The position numbers were made by a program, and so were the translations under genes. 64,000 nucleotides of DNA from an uncultured Eubacteriales bacterium (GTDB lineage: Bacteria; Bacillota; Clostridia; Christensenellales; UMGS416), in NCBI GenBank assembly GCA_900542005.1, contig UQLW01000016.1:1-64000 (forward strand), given 5' to 3'. The notes beneath the pieces are model-generated. The model did no database searches. It saw nothing but the letters and a program-made list of their open reading frames with translations, and was not told the DNA's origin. Below are positions 50,453 through 60,620 of the stretch, in pieces; position 1 is the stretch's first letter, and each line of letters starts with the position of its first letter.

Positions 50453-51443
50453 CGGCGAATTCGGCCGCTTTATGCTGGCCGCCGGCGGGGCGGCTCTGGC
50501 CATCTGCGCATGTATCGCCTGGATCAGCTGGCCGGCGGCCCTTGCCGCCCTGGCGGGCTTTGCGCTGCTGCTGGCTGCCTTCGCCGCCTTTACCCATGCC
50601 CGCTACCGGCAGATTGCCCTGTTGAGCCAATACCTGAAGGCTGTGGCGGCAGGAGAACGGGGCTTGGAGCTTCGGGACAACCGGGAGGGCGAGCTGTCCA
50701 TCCTGAAGAACGATATTTATAAGCTGGCGCTGAAGCTGACCGAGCAGTCGGAGCTGCTGAAAAAGGACAAGCGCTACCTGGCGGACGCGCTTTCCGACAT
50801 CTCGCACCAGCTGAAAACGCCGCTGACCAGCATGTTCGTCATGGTGGACCTGCTCAGCGGCCCGCAGCTGGATGAAGGAAAACGGATAGAATTCACGGAA
50901 AGGATGACCCAGCAGCTGGAACGGATCCAATGGCTGATGAATGCGCTGCTTAAGCTGTCGCGGGTTGACGCCGGGGCCGTGGATTTCCGGTCCGAGCCGG
51001 TGCGGGTGGCGGAGCTGGTGGACAAGGCGGTGGCGCCCCTGGAGATCCCCATGGAGCTCAAGCAGATTACGCTGACCCGTTCGGGCGAGCGCGAGGCCAG
51101 CTTTCTGGGCGATATGGCCTGGACCACGGAGGCGGTGGTTAATATTCTGAAGAACTGTATGGAGCATACGCAGCCCGGCGGGCGTATTGAGATCCGCTAT
51201 GCGGAAAACCCGCTGCATACCGAGCTTGTCATCCGGGACACCGGCAGCGGCATCCGGCGGGAGGATTTACCCCATATCTTCGAGCGCTTTTACCGCGGGA
51301 GGGATGCGCAGACAGACAGCGTGGGCATCGGCCTGGCCATGGCCAAGACGATTGTACAACACCAAAACGGCGATATTCTGGTGGAAAGCCAATGGGGAAA
51401 GGGTACGGCCTTTCGTCTTAAATTCTATAAGCGTATTGTGTAG
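50442..51443 (+). CDS. Sensor histidine kinase (intramembrane-sensing type)
   Basis: A 333-residue kinase. Two adjacent membrane segments (about 10-50) have almost no external loop, as in BceS-type intramembrane sensors that depend on a partner ABC transporter to detect the signal. The phospho-acceptor His122 is in SDISHQLKTPLTS. N, G1, F and G2 boxes are NILKNCMEH, DTGSGI, IFERFYRG and GIGLAM. Overlap with the regulator gene implies a coupled pair. Confidence 0.94.
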   Translation: MIRNGEFGRFMLAAGGAALAICACIAWISWPAALAALAGFALLLAAFAAFTHARYRQIALLSQYLKAVAAGERGLELRDNREGELSILKNDIYKLALKLTEQSELLKKDKRYLADALSDISHQLKTPLTSMFVMVDLLSGPQLDEGKRIEFTERMTQQLERIQWLMNALLKLSRVDAGAVDFRSEPVRVAELVDKAVAPLEIPMELKQITLTRSGEREASFLGDMAWTTEAVVNILKNCMEHTQPGGRIEIRYAENPLHTELVIRDTGSGIRREDLPHIFERFYRGRDAQTDSVGIGLAMAKTIVQHQNGDILVESQWGKGTAFRLKFYKRIV

Positions 51444-51466
51444 ATGACAGAATTGTTATGATTTGG

Positions 51467-51498
51467 GTCACCCAAATGTCACCCACCGGCGGTAGGAT
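51467..51498 (+). promoter_or_regulatory. Direct-repeat operator and promoter of the ABC transporter genes
   Basis: GTCACCCA occurs at 51467-51474 and again at 51478-51485, an 11 bp period typical of OmpR-family sites on one helix face. The repeats occupy the -35 position of a -10-like TAGGAT (51493-51498). GGTAGGATAG also occurs upstream of the regulator gene at 49709-49718, suggesting a related promoter there. Confidence 0.65.
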
Positions 51499-51521
51499 AG
51501 GGGCGTCAGGAGGTTAAAGGA

Positions 51522-52201
<680 letters not shown>

Positions 52202-52205
<4 letters not shown>

Positions 52206-54805
52206 ACATTGTCAACCGCGTAACCCTGCAGCACATGAAGCAAAACCGCCGGAGGACGCTGGTGACCATCCTCGGCGTGATTATCGCGGTGGCGATGATC
52301 ACCGCGGTGACGACCATCACAGGCTCCTTTATGGACCTTTTCCGGCGCCATACCATCCGGGAGACAGGGCTGTGGCATGTGCTTTTCGAGCAGGTGCCAG
52401 CGGAGCGGCTGGATGACCTGCTGCAGGATGAAAATGTCCAGCAGGCCAGCGTCTACCAGGACGGGCTCTTTGCAAGGCTGCCGGGCATTGTGACAGGCCA
52501 GCGGCCCTATCTCTATGTGCAGGGCTACACAGCCCAGGGGTTGGCGCAGCTTCCGGTGACGCTGACGGCGGGCCGCCTGCCGCAAAGGGAAGGGGAAATC
52601 GTGATCAGCGATAAGCTCGCCCTGATCGGTAAGGTGGAATATGAGCTGGGCGATACCCTGGAGCTGAGCCTGGGAAAGCGGATAGGGCAGGCGGAGGACG
52701 GTTCAGCGTTCGAGCTCCGCTGGCAGGCGGGATACCAGGAGGGGGAGCGCCTTGAACCTGTCCGGAAGGCGCGCTATACCGTGGTCGGGGTGATGGATCC
52801 CGGCGGTATGGAGCGGAATTGGTACGGCGGCTATCAGGCCTTTACGCTGCTGGAGCCCGGCCTATCCGGCACAGAGCCGGTCAATGTCAAGGTTACGCTC
52901 AAGCGCGTGGATAACGGGCTCTATGACTGGGCGCAGGACATGGCCGGGCGGCTGGGGCTGTCGAGCTATGATACCAACAGCCGCCTGCTTACCTTCAGCG
53001 GCGTCATGAACGATCCCCAGCTCATGGGGACGCTGATGACCTGCGTGGGCATTGTCGGCGGGATCATCGTCATCGGGGCGGTATCGTTGATCTATAACGC
53101 CTTCTCCATCTCCCTTTCCGAGCGCAGCCGGCAGCTGGGCATGCTGGCCAGCATTGGCGCCACGCGCCAGCAGAAGCGCCGCTCAGTGTTTTTTGAGGGC
53201 GCGGTGGTCGGCCTTATCTCCATACCCATCGGGCTTTTAGCGGGTACGGTGGGCATGGGTGTGACATTCTCCTGCATCAGCCCGCTGGTGCAGCAGTCCA
53301 TGGGGGTGGAGGAGCCGCTGAAGCTTGTGGTTTCCTTTCCGCAGATGGCGGCCGCGGTGGCGGTTTCCGTGCTGACCATTGCCCTGTCCGCCTATATCCC
53401 GGCCCGCCGCGCCTCGCAGATTACGCCGGTCGACGCCATCCGCCAGTCGGCTGATGTGACGCTCAAAGCAAAGTCGGTCCGCACCTGGTCGCTGACGCGG
53501 CTGATCTTTGGCTTTGAGGCGGAGCTGGGGCTGAAGAACATGAAGCGTAACCGGCATCGCTATCGGATGACGCTCTTTTCGCTGATGATTTCGATCGTCC
53601 TGTTCCTGACGGCGTCGGGCTTTACCTACTACCTGAACCAATCCTACAGCATGGCGCAGGGCGAAATCCCCTATGATGTGCTGGCTACCATCCAGGGCAG
53701 CGAGCGGGAGGAATACGAAGGGCTGCTCAAGCAGGTGATGGACACGCCCAATGTAGAGGATATCCGGGCCACGGATACGCTGTACCTGTACCTGGAGGCG
53801 CAGGCGGAACAGCTTACGCCGGAGGTTCGGGAGCGCTTGGTGATGGAAAACGGCTGCTATCCGCTGCTGGTCAACCTGATCGCCCTGGATGAGGCGCACT
53901 TTAGAACCTATGCGCAGGGCTGCGGCATCGATCCGGAGCCCATCCTATCGGCCGATGGGGCCAGCGCGATCCTGGTGAACACGCTGACGCTGAAGCAAGG
54001 GCATATCTTCACCCAGATGGATCAGCTTGCCTGCCCGCCCGGGGAGACGCTGCGCCTTACCTACAACTATGGCGATACCCTGGAGGAGGAAACGCAGGTG
54101 CCGGTCGCCATTGCGGCCCTTTCCAATAAGGGGGTCTATGAGGATCAGTGGCGGCAGGAAGATACGCCGGACCAGGTGATGCTGGTGACGACGTGGGATA
54201 CCCTAAACCGGATCTATGATGGCCTGCCAGGCGAAGAAGAGAATAAGCGGCGCAATATCGAGATCTATATTACCTGCCAGGACGATATGGCCGTAGAGGA
54301 AGCGCTGACCCAGATCGCCAACCAGAACCCTTATCCGGATACCCAGCTGTATGTTTATAACATGGCGGAAAGCCGGCGCTCCAGCGAGAGCATGACGGTG
54401 ATCTTCTCCGTGTTTGTCTATGGCTTCGTGATCCTCATCTGCGCGATTGCCGTAGCCAATATCTTCAATACCATTTCGACCTCGGTAGCGCTGCGCAGGC
54501 GGGAATTCGCCATGCTCCAGTCTGTAGGGATGACGCCGCAGGGCTTCCGTAAGATGATCCGGTTTGAGACGATCTTCTATGGCGTCAAGGCGCTGGCCTA
54601 TGGGCTGCCCATCTCCCTGGCGGTGCTGGTTCTGATCTATCAGGCGCTGCGGGACAACTTCAGCTTTGCCTTTTCTGTCCCCTGGGGCAGCGTCCTGGGC
54701 TGCGTGGCCGGCGTGTTTGCCATCGTGGGCGTGACCATGGTCTACGCCGCCGCCAAAACGCGCAGAGGGAACCTGATCGACGCGCTAAAGCAGGAAACCC
54801 TATAG
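52202..54805 (+). CDS. FtsX-type ABC transporter permease
   Basis: An 867-residue membrane protein with two FtsX-like modules. A first helix (about 20-40) is followed by an external domain (50-275), three helices (280-400), another near 455, a second external domain (480-735), and three final helices (745-850). The last module contains SVALRRREFAMLQSVGMTPQGFRKM. Together with the ATPase and the two-component pair it most likely forms a peptide-antibiotic sensing and resistance module or an envelope-stress exporter. Two large external domains differ from the single one of BceB. Confidence 0.9.
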
Positions 54806-54819
54806 GTAAAAAACCGATC

Positions 54820-54854
54820 ACCCGCGGGGCTACATACCCGCGGGTTATTTTTTT
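54820..54854 (+). terminator. Terminator of the ABC transporter operon
   Basis: ACCCGCGGG / CCCGCGGGT with an 8 nt loop, then TATTTTTTT. Confidence 0.9.
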
Positions 54855-54939
54855 CGCCCAATCCATCCAGGCGGTACTGGCCAGCCTCCTGGAGCCATGC
54901 TATACTGGACAAAAGTGGATCGCATGGGGGGGAAGCAAA

Positions 54940-55380
54940 GTGGAAAAGACGAAGGTCTGGGTATGGGCGGGCCTGCTGCTGGCGGCCGCGGGCTTGTTTC
55001 TCTGGCTGGCCGGTCCCCGGCTGGGCGGCCCGCTCGGCGCGCGGGCCGAGGGGTGGATCGTATCGATTGAGGCGGATACGGCCGCCAGCACACAGGCCAG
55101 TCCCGCCTATCGGGCCCGGGTAAGATTTGAGGCCCAGAGCGGCGCCTGCGAAAGCCTGGTATCGATACCGCAAAGCGTGTATACGGTCGGGCAGCGGGTG
55201 GTGGTGCGGTATGACCCCGATAACCCGGCCCGCGCCCGGCTGCTGGAGCCGGTGATCCTTCCCTGGATCGGCGGATGCCTGGCGGCGGCCGGCGGGTGTG
55301 TCCTGGCCCTGAGTATAGGGAAAGGGCGGCGGCGTAGGGCCGGCGGCAGAAAGGAGCAGGAAGATGGGGCGGTTGTATGA
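54940..55380 (+). CDS. DUF3592-like membrane protein
   Basis: A 146-residue protein with membrane segments near 8-26 and 105-125 and an extracytoplasmic beta-rich domain between them (YRARVRFEAQSG, VGQRVVVRYDPDNP), the pattern of DUF3592. Function unknown. The start is GTG at 54940, after GGGGGG. TATACT at 54901-54906 may be a -10 box. Its end overlaps the esterase-like gene by 17 nt. Confidence 0.78.
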   Translation: MEKTKVWVWAGLLLAAAGLFLWLAGPRLGGPLGARAEGWIVSIEADTAASTQASPAYRARVRFEAQSGACESLVSIPQSVYTVGQRVVVRYDPDNPARARLLEPVILPWIGGCLAAAGGCVLALSIGKGRRRRAGGRKEQEDGAVV

Positions 55381-56407
55381 AGAAGGCGCCCACCAGGGCG
55401 ACGGATACCGGGCGGAGGCCCTGGATGAGCTCAAAGGGGTCATCGCGCGGCGGATTAAAGAAGCCCGGAGCGCGCGGCAGGCATATTTTGCGCCAGATTT
55501 CGATTCGGTTGAGGCGTACAGGCGCACGACAGAGGTTTACCGCCAGCAGTATAAGCAGATGCTTGGCTGGCCGCTTTCCCCCCTGGAACCGGCGCCGCAG
55601 GAGGAAACGGAGGAAGCCTTTGTGGCGGAGGATGATCTGAGCCTCATCTACCGGCTGCGGATTCCGGTCATGGAAGGGCTGCGCGCCTATGGCATCCTTT
55701 TTCTGCCCAAGGGGAAGGGGCCTTTCCCGCTGGTGATCACCCAGCACGGCGGGCTGGGAACGCCGGAGCGGGTCGGCGGCTTTTTTGGATCGGCCAACTA
55801 TCATGATATGGTGCGCCGCGTGCTGCGGCGGGGAATAGCTTGCTTTGCGCCCCAGCTCTATCTATGGAGCGGCGACTATGGCCCCCAGGTTGACCGGGCC
55901 CATATGGAGCACCAGCTGAAGCTGCTGGGCGGTTCCTTCGCCGCGCTGGAAACGCTGATGGTAATGCGTTCGATCGACGCGCTTTGCCGCAGGCCCGAGC
56001 TGGACAGCAGCCGGGTGGGGATGCTGGGCCTGTCCTATGGCGGGATGTATACCCTGCTGGTTGCGGCGGCCGACCCGCGGATCCGGGTAGCCTGCTCCTC
56101 CTGCGCCTTCCATGACCAGCTGACGATTCAGATGGCCGACTGGGGATGGTACAATGCAGCCAACCGCTTTACATTTGTAGAAATATCCAAGCTGATCTGT
56201 CCGCGTGCGCTCTATATCGAGGTAGCGGACAAGGATGAGCTTTTTGACTGCCAGGACGCTCAGTTGGCCGCGCCGGAGGTGCGCGAGGCCTATGAGCGGT
56301 TGGGCATTGCCCGGGAATTCGGTTTTTCCGTTTTCCCAGGGGTGCATGAGCTGAGCCAGGGCCCGCAAATCATCGATTTTCTGGCGGCCCACCTCAAGAA
56401 GGGATAA
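55364..56407 (+). CDS. Alpha/beta hydrolase, acetyl-xylan-esterase/dienelactone-hydrolase type
   Basis: A 347-residue cytosolic serine hydrolase. The nucleophile is Ser224 in GLSYGG, the acid is probably Asp291 or Asp289 in VADKDELFD, and His328 is in FPGVHEL. TQHGG near 126-130 forms the oxyanion region. The long N-terminal part and cap resemble esterases that deacetylate plant oligosaccharides. This fits the glycosidase-like DUF4038 gene nearby, but the substrate is not known. It overlaps the DUF3592 gene; GGAGCAGG lies before the ATG. Confidence 0.8.
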   Translation: MGRLYEEGAHQGDGYRAEALDELKGVIARRIKEARSARQAYFAPDFDSVEAYRRTTEVYRQQYKQMLGWPLSPLEPAPQEETEEAFVAEDDLSLIYRLRIPVMEGLRAYGILFLPKGKGPFPLVITQHGGLGTPERVGGFFGSANYHDMVRRVLRRGIACFAPQLYLWSGDYGPQVDRAHMEHQLKLLGGSFAALETLMVMRSIDALCRRPELDSSRVGMLGLSYGGMYTLLVAAADPRIRVACSSCAFHDQLTIQMADWGWYNAANRFTFVEISKLICPRALYIEVADKDELFDCQDAQLAAPEVREAYERLGIAREFGFSVFPGVHELSQGPQIIDFLAAHLKKG

Positions 56408-56441
56408 GCCGCCGGAAAGGCACAAACAGAAGAAGAACAGC

Positions 56442-56471
56442 AACGGCGCTGCTAGTGTAAGCAGCGCCGTT
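56442..56471. terminator. Stem-loop between the converging esterase and nadE genes
   Basis: Perfect 12 bp stem AACGGCGCTGCT / AGCAGCGCCGTT with a 6 nt loop. No strong T-run on either side, so efficiency is uncertain. Confidence 0.55.
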
Positions 56472-56504
56472 ATGCTATATGATGTTCTACAAATGTAAAA
56501 TAAA

Positions 56505-58418
56505 TTATTTCAGCTTATCCAGCTCCGCCAGCCAGAGCGCCGCGCTGGCGTCGCTGGGCATACGCCAGTCGCCCCGAGGGGAGAGCGCCACCGACCCCAC
56601 CTTGGGTCCGTCGGGCAGGCAGGAGCGCTTGAATTGCTGGGAGAAGAAGCGGCGGTAAAAGGTTTGCAGCCAGGTCAGCACCGTCTCCGGGCTATATTCG
56701 TTCTGAAAGGCGGCAAGGGCCAGACGGTAGATCTTGCCCGGCGTAAAGCCGAAGCGCATCATATAGTAAAGGAAGAAATCGTGCAGGGCATAGGGGCCCA
56801 CAATATCCTCTGTTTTCTGGGCGATTTCTCCATTCTGAGCCGGGAGCAGCTCCGGGCTGACGGGCGTGTTCAAAATATCGTTGAGAACGGCGGATAGCGG
56901 TTCGGAACCGGCCGTATCGGCCGCGTATTGAACCATATGACGAACCAACGTCTTGGGGATGGACGCATTGACGCCATACATGGACATATGGTCGCCGTTA
57001 TAGGTAGCCCAGCCCAGCGCCAGCTCAGAAAGGTCGCCGGTGCCGACCACCAGCCCGTTTTCCCGGTTGGCAATGTCCATCAGGACCTGGGTGCGTTCGC
57101 GGGCCTGGGCGTTTTCGTAGGTCACATCCTGCTGCTGCTCGCTATGCCCGATATCGGCCAGATGGCGGCGCACAGATTCGCTGATATCCACACAGTCAAA
57201 GCTGACGCCCAGCTGCTGGCAGAGCAGCTCGGCATTGCTGCGCGTGCGGCGCGTGGTGCCAAAGCAGGGCATGGTGACGGCCAGCACATCGGAACGGGGC
57301 CGGCCCAGAAGATCCATGGCCCGGACGGAGACCAGCAGGGCAAGGCAGGAATCCAGCCCGCCGGATATGCCGATGACAGCCCGCCGGCAGCGGGTATGGG
57401 CTATGCGCTTCTTCAGGCCCATGGCCTGGATGGCGAAGATCGATTCACAGCGCTGGGCCCGAAGCTGGGCATCGCCGGGGACAAAGGGCCTGGGATCGAT
57501 ATGGCGGGTAAGCGCCGCAGCCTGCAGCGGCAGGTCAAAGGGGACAAGGGTAAAGCCCTGGGTATCGGCAGACGGATAGGTGCTCTGCCGGCGGCGTTCC
57601 TCCTCCAGGCGGTCCACATCCAGCTCTGAAATCAGAAGCCCCTGGGAGAAGGGCTCGCTTTGCGCCAGCAACACCCCATTTTCTGCGATCAGGTTATGGC
57701 CGGAGAATACAAGATCGGTGGTGGACTCGTCTGCTCCGGCGTCAGCGTAAACATAGCCGGCTACCAGCCGGGCCGAGTGGGAAAGCACCAGCTGGCGGCG
57801 GTATTCGGCCTTGCCGATGGTTTCATTGCTGGCGGAGGGGTTGGCGATGACCGTCGCTCCGGCCAGGGCCAGGACGCTGGAGCGGGGCTGCGGCACCCAG
57901 AGATCCTCGCAGATCTCTACGCCAAGCCGGAAGGCGGGGAGCTGGTTGCAGCAAAAGATGAGGTCTGATCCAAAGGGGACCTCCTGCCCCAGCAGGGACA
58001 GGAGATGCGGCTTGGCCGGGCCCGCAGCAAAGAGCCTGCCTTCGTAGAATTCATTGTAGGTGGGCAGATTGGCCTTGGGGACCAGCCCCAGAAGGCGGCC
58101 CCGCAGGCAAACAGCCGCCGTATTATACAGCTTCGCGTCGACAGCCAGCGGCAGCCCGGCCACCACCAGCATATCGTAATCCCGGCTGGCCTGGAGGATC
58201 GCCCTCAGCCCGGTAACCGCGCCCTCCAGCAGGGTACGCTGCAGAAAGAGGTCGCCGCAGGTATAGCCGGTGATGGCAAGCTCAGGAAAGACCAGCAGGC
58301 GGACGCCCGCCTGGGCGGCCTGCGCCATCAGCGCCAGCAGCTGTTCCGTATTGTAGGCGCAGCCGGCCACCTGAAGAGCGGGCGTGGCGGACGCTACCTT
58401 GATAAAGCCATGATACAT
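56505..58418 (-). CDS. nadE: Glutamine-dependent NAD+ synthetase
   Basis: Final step of NAD synthesis: amidation of nicotinic acid adenine dinucleotide using ammonia from glutamine. The 637 residues have an N-terminal nitrilase-type glutaminase (Glu46 in FPELAITGY, Lys115 in LVPKANLP, Cys170 in VEICEDLW) and a C-terminal synthetase with the P-loop SGGLDS at 352-357. ATG 58418 follows GGAGGATATACG; an in-frame Met 19 codons upstream overlaps the previous gene and lacks homology. It may be co-transcribed with the DUF4038 and HD genes upstream. Confidence 0.97.
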   Translation of the reverse strand: MYHGFIKVASATPALQVAGCAYNTEQLLALMAQAAQAGVRLLVFPELAITGYTCGDLFLQRTLLEGAVTGLRAILQASRDYDMLVVAGLPLAVDAKLYNTAAVCLRGRLLGLVPKANLPTYNEFYEGRLFAAGPAKPHLLSLLGQEVPFGSDLIFCCNQLPAFRLGVEICEDLWVPQPRSSVLALAGATVIANPSASNETIGKAEYRRQLVLSHSARLVAGYVYADAGADESTTDLVFSGHNLIAENGVLLAQSEPFSQGLLISELDVDRLEEERRRQSTYPSADTQGFTLVPFDLPLQAAALTRHIDPRPFVPGDAQLRAQRCESIFAIQAMGLKKRIAHTRCRRAVIGISGGLDSCLALLVSVRAMDLLGRPRSDVLAVTMPCFGTTRRTRSNAELLCQQLGVSFDCVDISESVRRHLADIGHSEQQQDVTYENAQARERTQVLMDIANRENGLVVGTGDLSELALGWATYNGDHMSMYGVNASIPKTLVRHMVQYAADTAGSEPLSAVLNDILNTPVSPELLPAQNGEIAQKTEDIVGPYALHDFFLYYMMRFGFTPGKIYRLALAAFQNEYSPETVLTWLQTFYRRFFSQQFKRSCLPDGPKVGSVALSPRGDWRMPSDASAALWLAELDKLK

Positions 58419-58429
58419 CGTATATCCTC

Positions 58430-59728
58430 CTATCGATCGGTATCCGCCCCAAGGCGGTCGACAATGAGCACCCAATCCCGTCCCTTTCCGCTGTCAGGCG
58501 GGACATAGAGCGTATCGGCCGGCGGCGTCAGGGCAAAGGGGCGCGTCTCGCCGGTGCGCGGGTCGAACCAGGCCGCCCGGTGGGCCTTGCCGCCCAGCAG
58601 GGCGCCATGAAAGCGGACCGGCTGCCCCAGCGGCGTGTAAGCAAATGCATACGCCTCACCCCGGCCGCAGCTGATATGGGCCATGGCGGCCGGATCGTCA
58701 TCCACCAGCTCCGGCGCGGGCCGGAAATCAAAATAGGGCCGGCTCAGCCGCAGGCGGGCCGCCAGCGGAACGGTCTGGGCGCCGGGGTGGGTGAGGGCCT
58801 CGCGCCAGGCGTAGGGCCAGTAGTCCTGGGGTGTCTGGTTAAAGCGCCAGATACTGTGGTTGCCATAGGTATGGCCGCAGGCGCCCGCCAGGATATCCCA
58901 ATAGGCGTTCTGGCGGGCATCGGCTGCATCCCAGAAATAGCCGTATCCCGTGTTAAAGCAGGCAGGATGATCCTCATAACGGGGTTCGGCATCGAGAAAG
59001 GGCTTTTCCTCCCCCTGCCGTGTGCGGGCCAGCATCTCAAAGCTGCGGTAGGCTTCGAGGCCATGGCCGGTCTGTACCGAATGAAAATCAAGCCATTGGC
59101 GGCCGGGTACCGCGTCCAGCGAGGAGGTGCCCCCCACCGGATGAAAGGTGATAAGGTGGTTGGGGTCGCTTTGCCGGATGCCCTGGGCCATCGCGTCGAT
59201 CACCTTGCGATGCCGCTCGGCAGGCAGCGGACGGTCGCCGCCCAGCATCCAGATGATATTCCAACGGTCACGGTAGCGGCGGCCGATCCACGCGCCGTAT
59301 CCGGCGGCGTTTTCCGGCGTGAAGATTTCAGGTCCCTGGCCCCCTGCGATATGGAATTTATCGCCCCAGGTGGGCAGCAGGGTGATAAAAAGCCCCAAAC
59401 GCGCCGCCAGATCAACGCAGTAATCCACATGGTCCCAGTAGCTGTAGGGGCCTTTTAGGTCGGGCGTAAGCGGATCATAGCGGCCGTCGCAGCTTATCAG
59501 CGGCGTCCGGCCATAGGAATTGGGCTGGCGCAGACCATCAAATTCCGCCAATGCTACCGCCTGGATGGCTGTAAATCCCTGCTTTGCCCGGGTGGAGAGA
59601 TAAAACTCCGCCTCCTCCCGGGTGAGGCAATGAAACAGCTCCCAGGCTGTGTCCCCCATATAGAAGAAGGGAGCGCCGTCATCCCAGGCCAGATAGCGCT
59701 TTCCCGCGTCTACGATAAGCCTTCTCAT
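58430..59728 (-). CDS. DUF4038 glycoside hydrolase-like protein (GH140-related)
   Basis: A 432-residue protein with the DUF4038 barrel (about 5-340; FYMGDTAWELFHCLTREEAEFYLSTRAKQGFTAIQ near 22-56, NIIWMLGGDRP near 156-166) and the C-terminal small beta domain often found with it (GRGEAYAFAYTPLG, AAWFDPRTGETRPF). GH140 members cut apiose-containing pectin side chains; whether this one does is unknown. FLDAEPRYEDHP holds a candidate nucleophile Glu. No signal peptide, so it is cytosolic. It overlaps the HD gene by 4 nt on the same strand. Confidence 0.85.
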   Translation of the reverse strand: MRRLIVDAGKRYLAWDDGAPFFYMGDTAWELFHCLTREEAEFYLSTRAKQGFTAIQAVALAEFDGLRQPNSYGRTPLISCDGRYDPLTPDLKGPYSYWDHVDYCVDLAARLGLFITLLPTWGDKFHIAGGQGPEIFTPENAAGYGAWIGRRYRDRWNIIWMLGGDRPLPAERHRKVIDAMAQGIRQSDPNHLITFHPVGGTSSLDAVPGRQWLDFHSVQTGHGLEAYRSFEMLARTRQGEEKPFLDAEPRYEDHPACFNTGYGYFWDAADARQNAYWDILAGACGHTYGNHSIWRFNQTPQDYWPYAWREALTHPGAQTVPLAARLRLSRPYFDFRPAPELVDDDPAAMAHISCGRGEAYAFAYTPLGQPVRFHGALLGGKAHRAAWFDPRTGETRPFALTPPADTLYVPPDSGKGRDWVLIVDRLGADTDR

Positions 59729-60384
59729 CGGGCTTCACCTCCCGGCGCAGCGCTGCCAGCCCAGGCGGCCGCATGCTGCCCCACATAGGCGCGCAGGGCC
59801 TCCCTATCAGCCAGCATAGCGCGCAGCCGGGCCAGGCCCAGTTCATTTTTAGGCGCATGGAGCCATAGCCGCATATAGCCGCCCTCGCCATACTTTTCCT
59901 GCAGGTGGGCATACAGCTTGTCGAATTGCCCATCAAAGGCGAGTTGGGGATGGTGGCTCAGGACATATTGATAGCAGCGCATGATCACGGTTTCCGGGCG
60001 CAGATCGCGATCCGCTTCGGCGATGATGCAGCCATAGATGGACCGGGGCGGCGCGGCTGCAGAGGCCCGGTGATCCTCAATCGCTTCCCGCATCACGGCT
60101 ATCTGCTGAGGCGTGAACCACTGAAGCAGGCGGGTGTCCTCAGCCAGCATCCGGCCGCTGGTGAGGTGATGGGTCTTGCGTCCCTGGGAAAGCCCGATAT
60201 CGTGATAGGCCGCAATGGTATACACCATATCGGGGTGAACGTCATAGCCCTGAGCAAGCTCCATGCTGTTTTCGATCACCGTACGGATATGGTCGGCATT
60301 ATGGGCTGGGTCAAAGCGCGCATAGGCGGGAAGGAGCGCGCCGGCCAGATAACGGACAAGATCAGCGGAGACCGCCTGATGCAT
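59725..60384 (-). CDS. HD-domain phosphohydrolase
   Basis: A 219-residue HD-superfamily protein. Metal ligands are His in HNADHIRTV near 28-36, the HD pair in AAYHDIGLSQG near 58-68, and later His residues in HHLTSG and DHRASA. RSIYGCIIAEADRDLRPE near 114-131 supplies the C-terminal Asp. Substrate unknown. It leads the minus-strand group HD, DUF4038, nadE; GGAGGG lies before the ATG. Confidence 0.85.
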   Translation of the reverse strand: MHQAVSADLVRYLAGALLPAYARFDPAHNADHIRTVIENSMELAQGYDVHPDMVYTIAAYHDIGLSQGRKTHHLTSGRMLAEDTRLLQWFTPQQIAVMREAIEDHRASAAAPPRSIYGCIIAEADRDLRPETVIMRCYQYVLSHHPQLAFDGQFDKLYAHLQEKYGEGGYMRLWLHAPKNELGLARLRAMLADREALRAYVGQHAAAWAGSAAPGGEAR

Positions 60385-60416
60385 CCTCTTATCCCTCCTT
60401 TTATAGCATATGGCTT

Positions 60417-60445
60417 ATTATACCCCATGGAAGGGCGTGGGGCAA
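60417..60445 (-). promoter_or_regulatory. Promoter of the HD-DUF4038-nadE group
   Basis: TTGCCC (60440-60445), 17 bp, perfect TATAAT (60417-60422) on the minus strand. Confidence 0.65.
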
Positions 60446-60544
60446 ACCCATACTGGCCTGGACGGACAGGTGTGAAGAAAGTATGCCACTTTTTAAATAA
60501 AAGGGTCAAATTTATGACGGGGGAACTGGGATAGGCTTCCAGGC

Positions 60545-60573
60545 TGTCCAATTCATAGAAGAGATGATATGCA
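60545..60573 (+). promoter_or_regulatory. Weak possible promoter before the lipoprotein pair
   Basis: TGTCCA (60545-60550), 17 bp, TATGCA (60568-60573). Low similarity to consensus. No other promoter-like sequence stood out in 60446-60620. Confidence 0.25.
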
Positions 60574-60620
60574 GGAAGGGCCGGAGCTGCCCAAAACGGA
60601 AGGGGTTAGGAGGCGGAACC

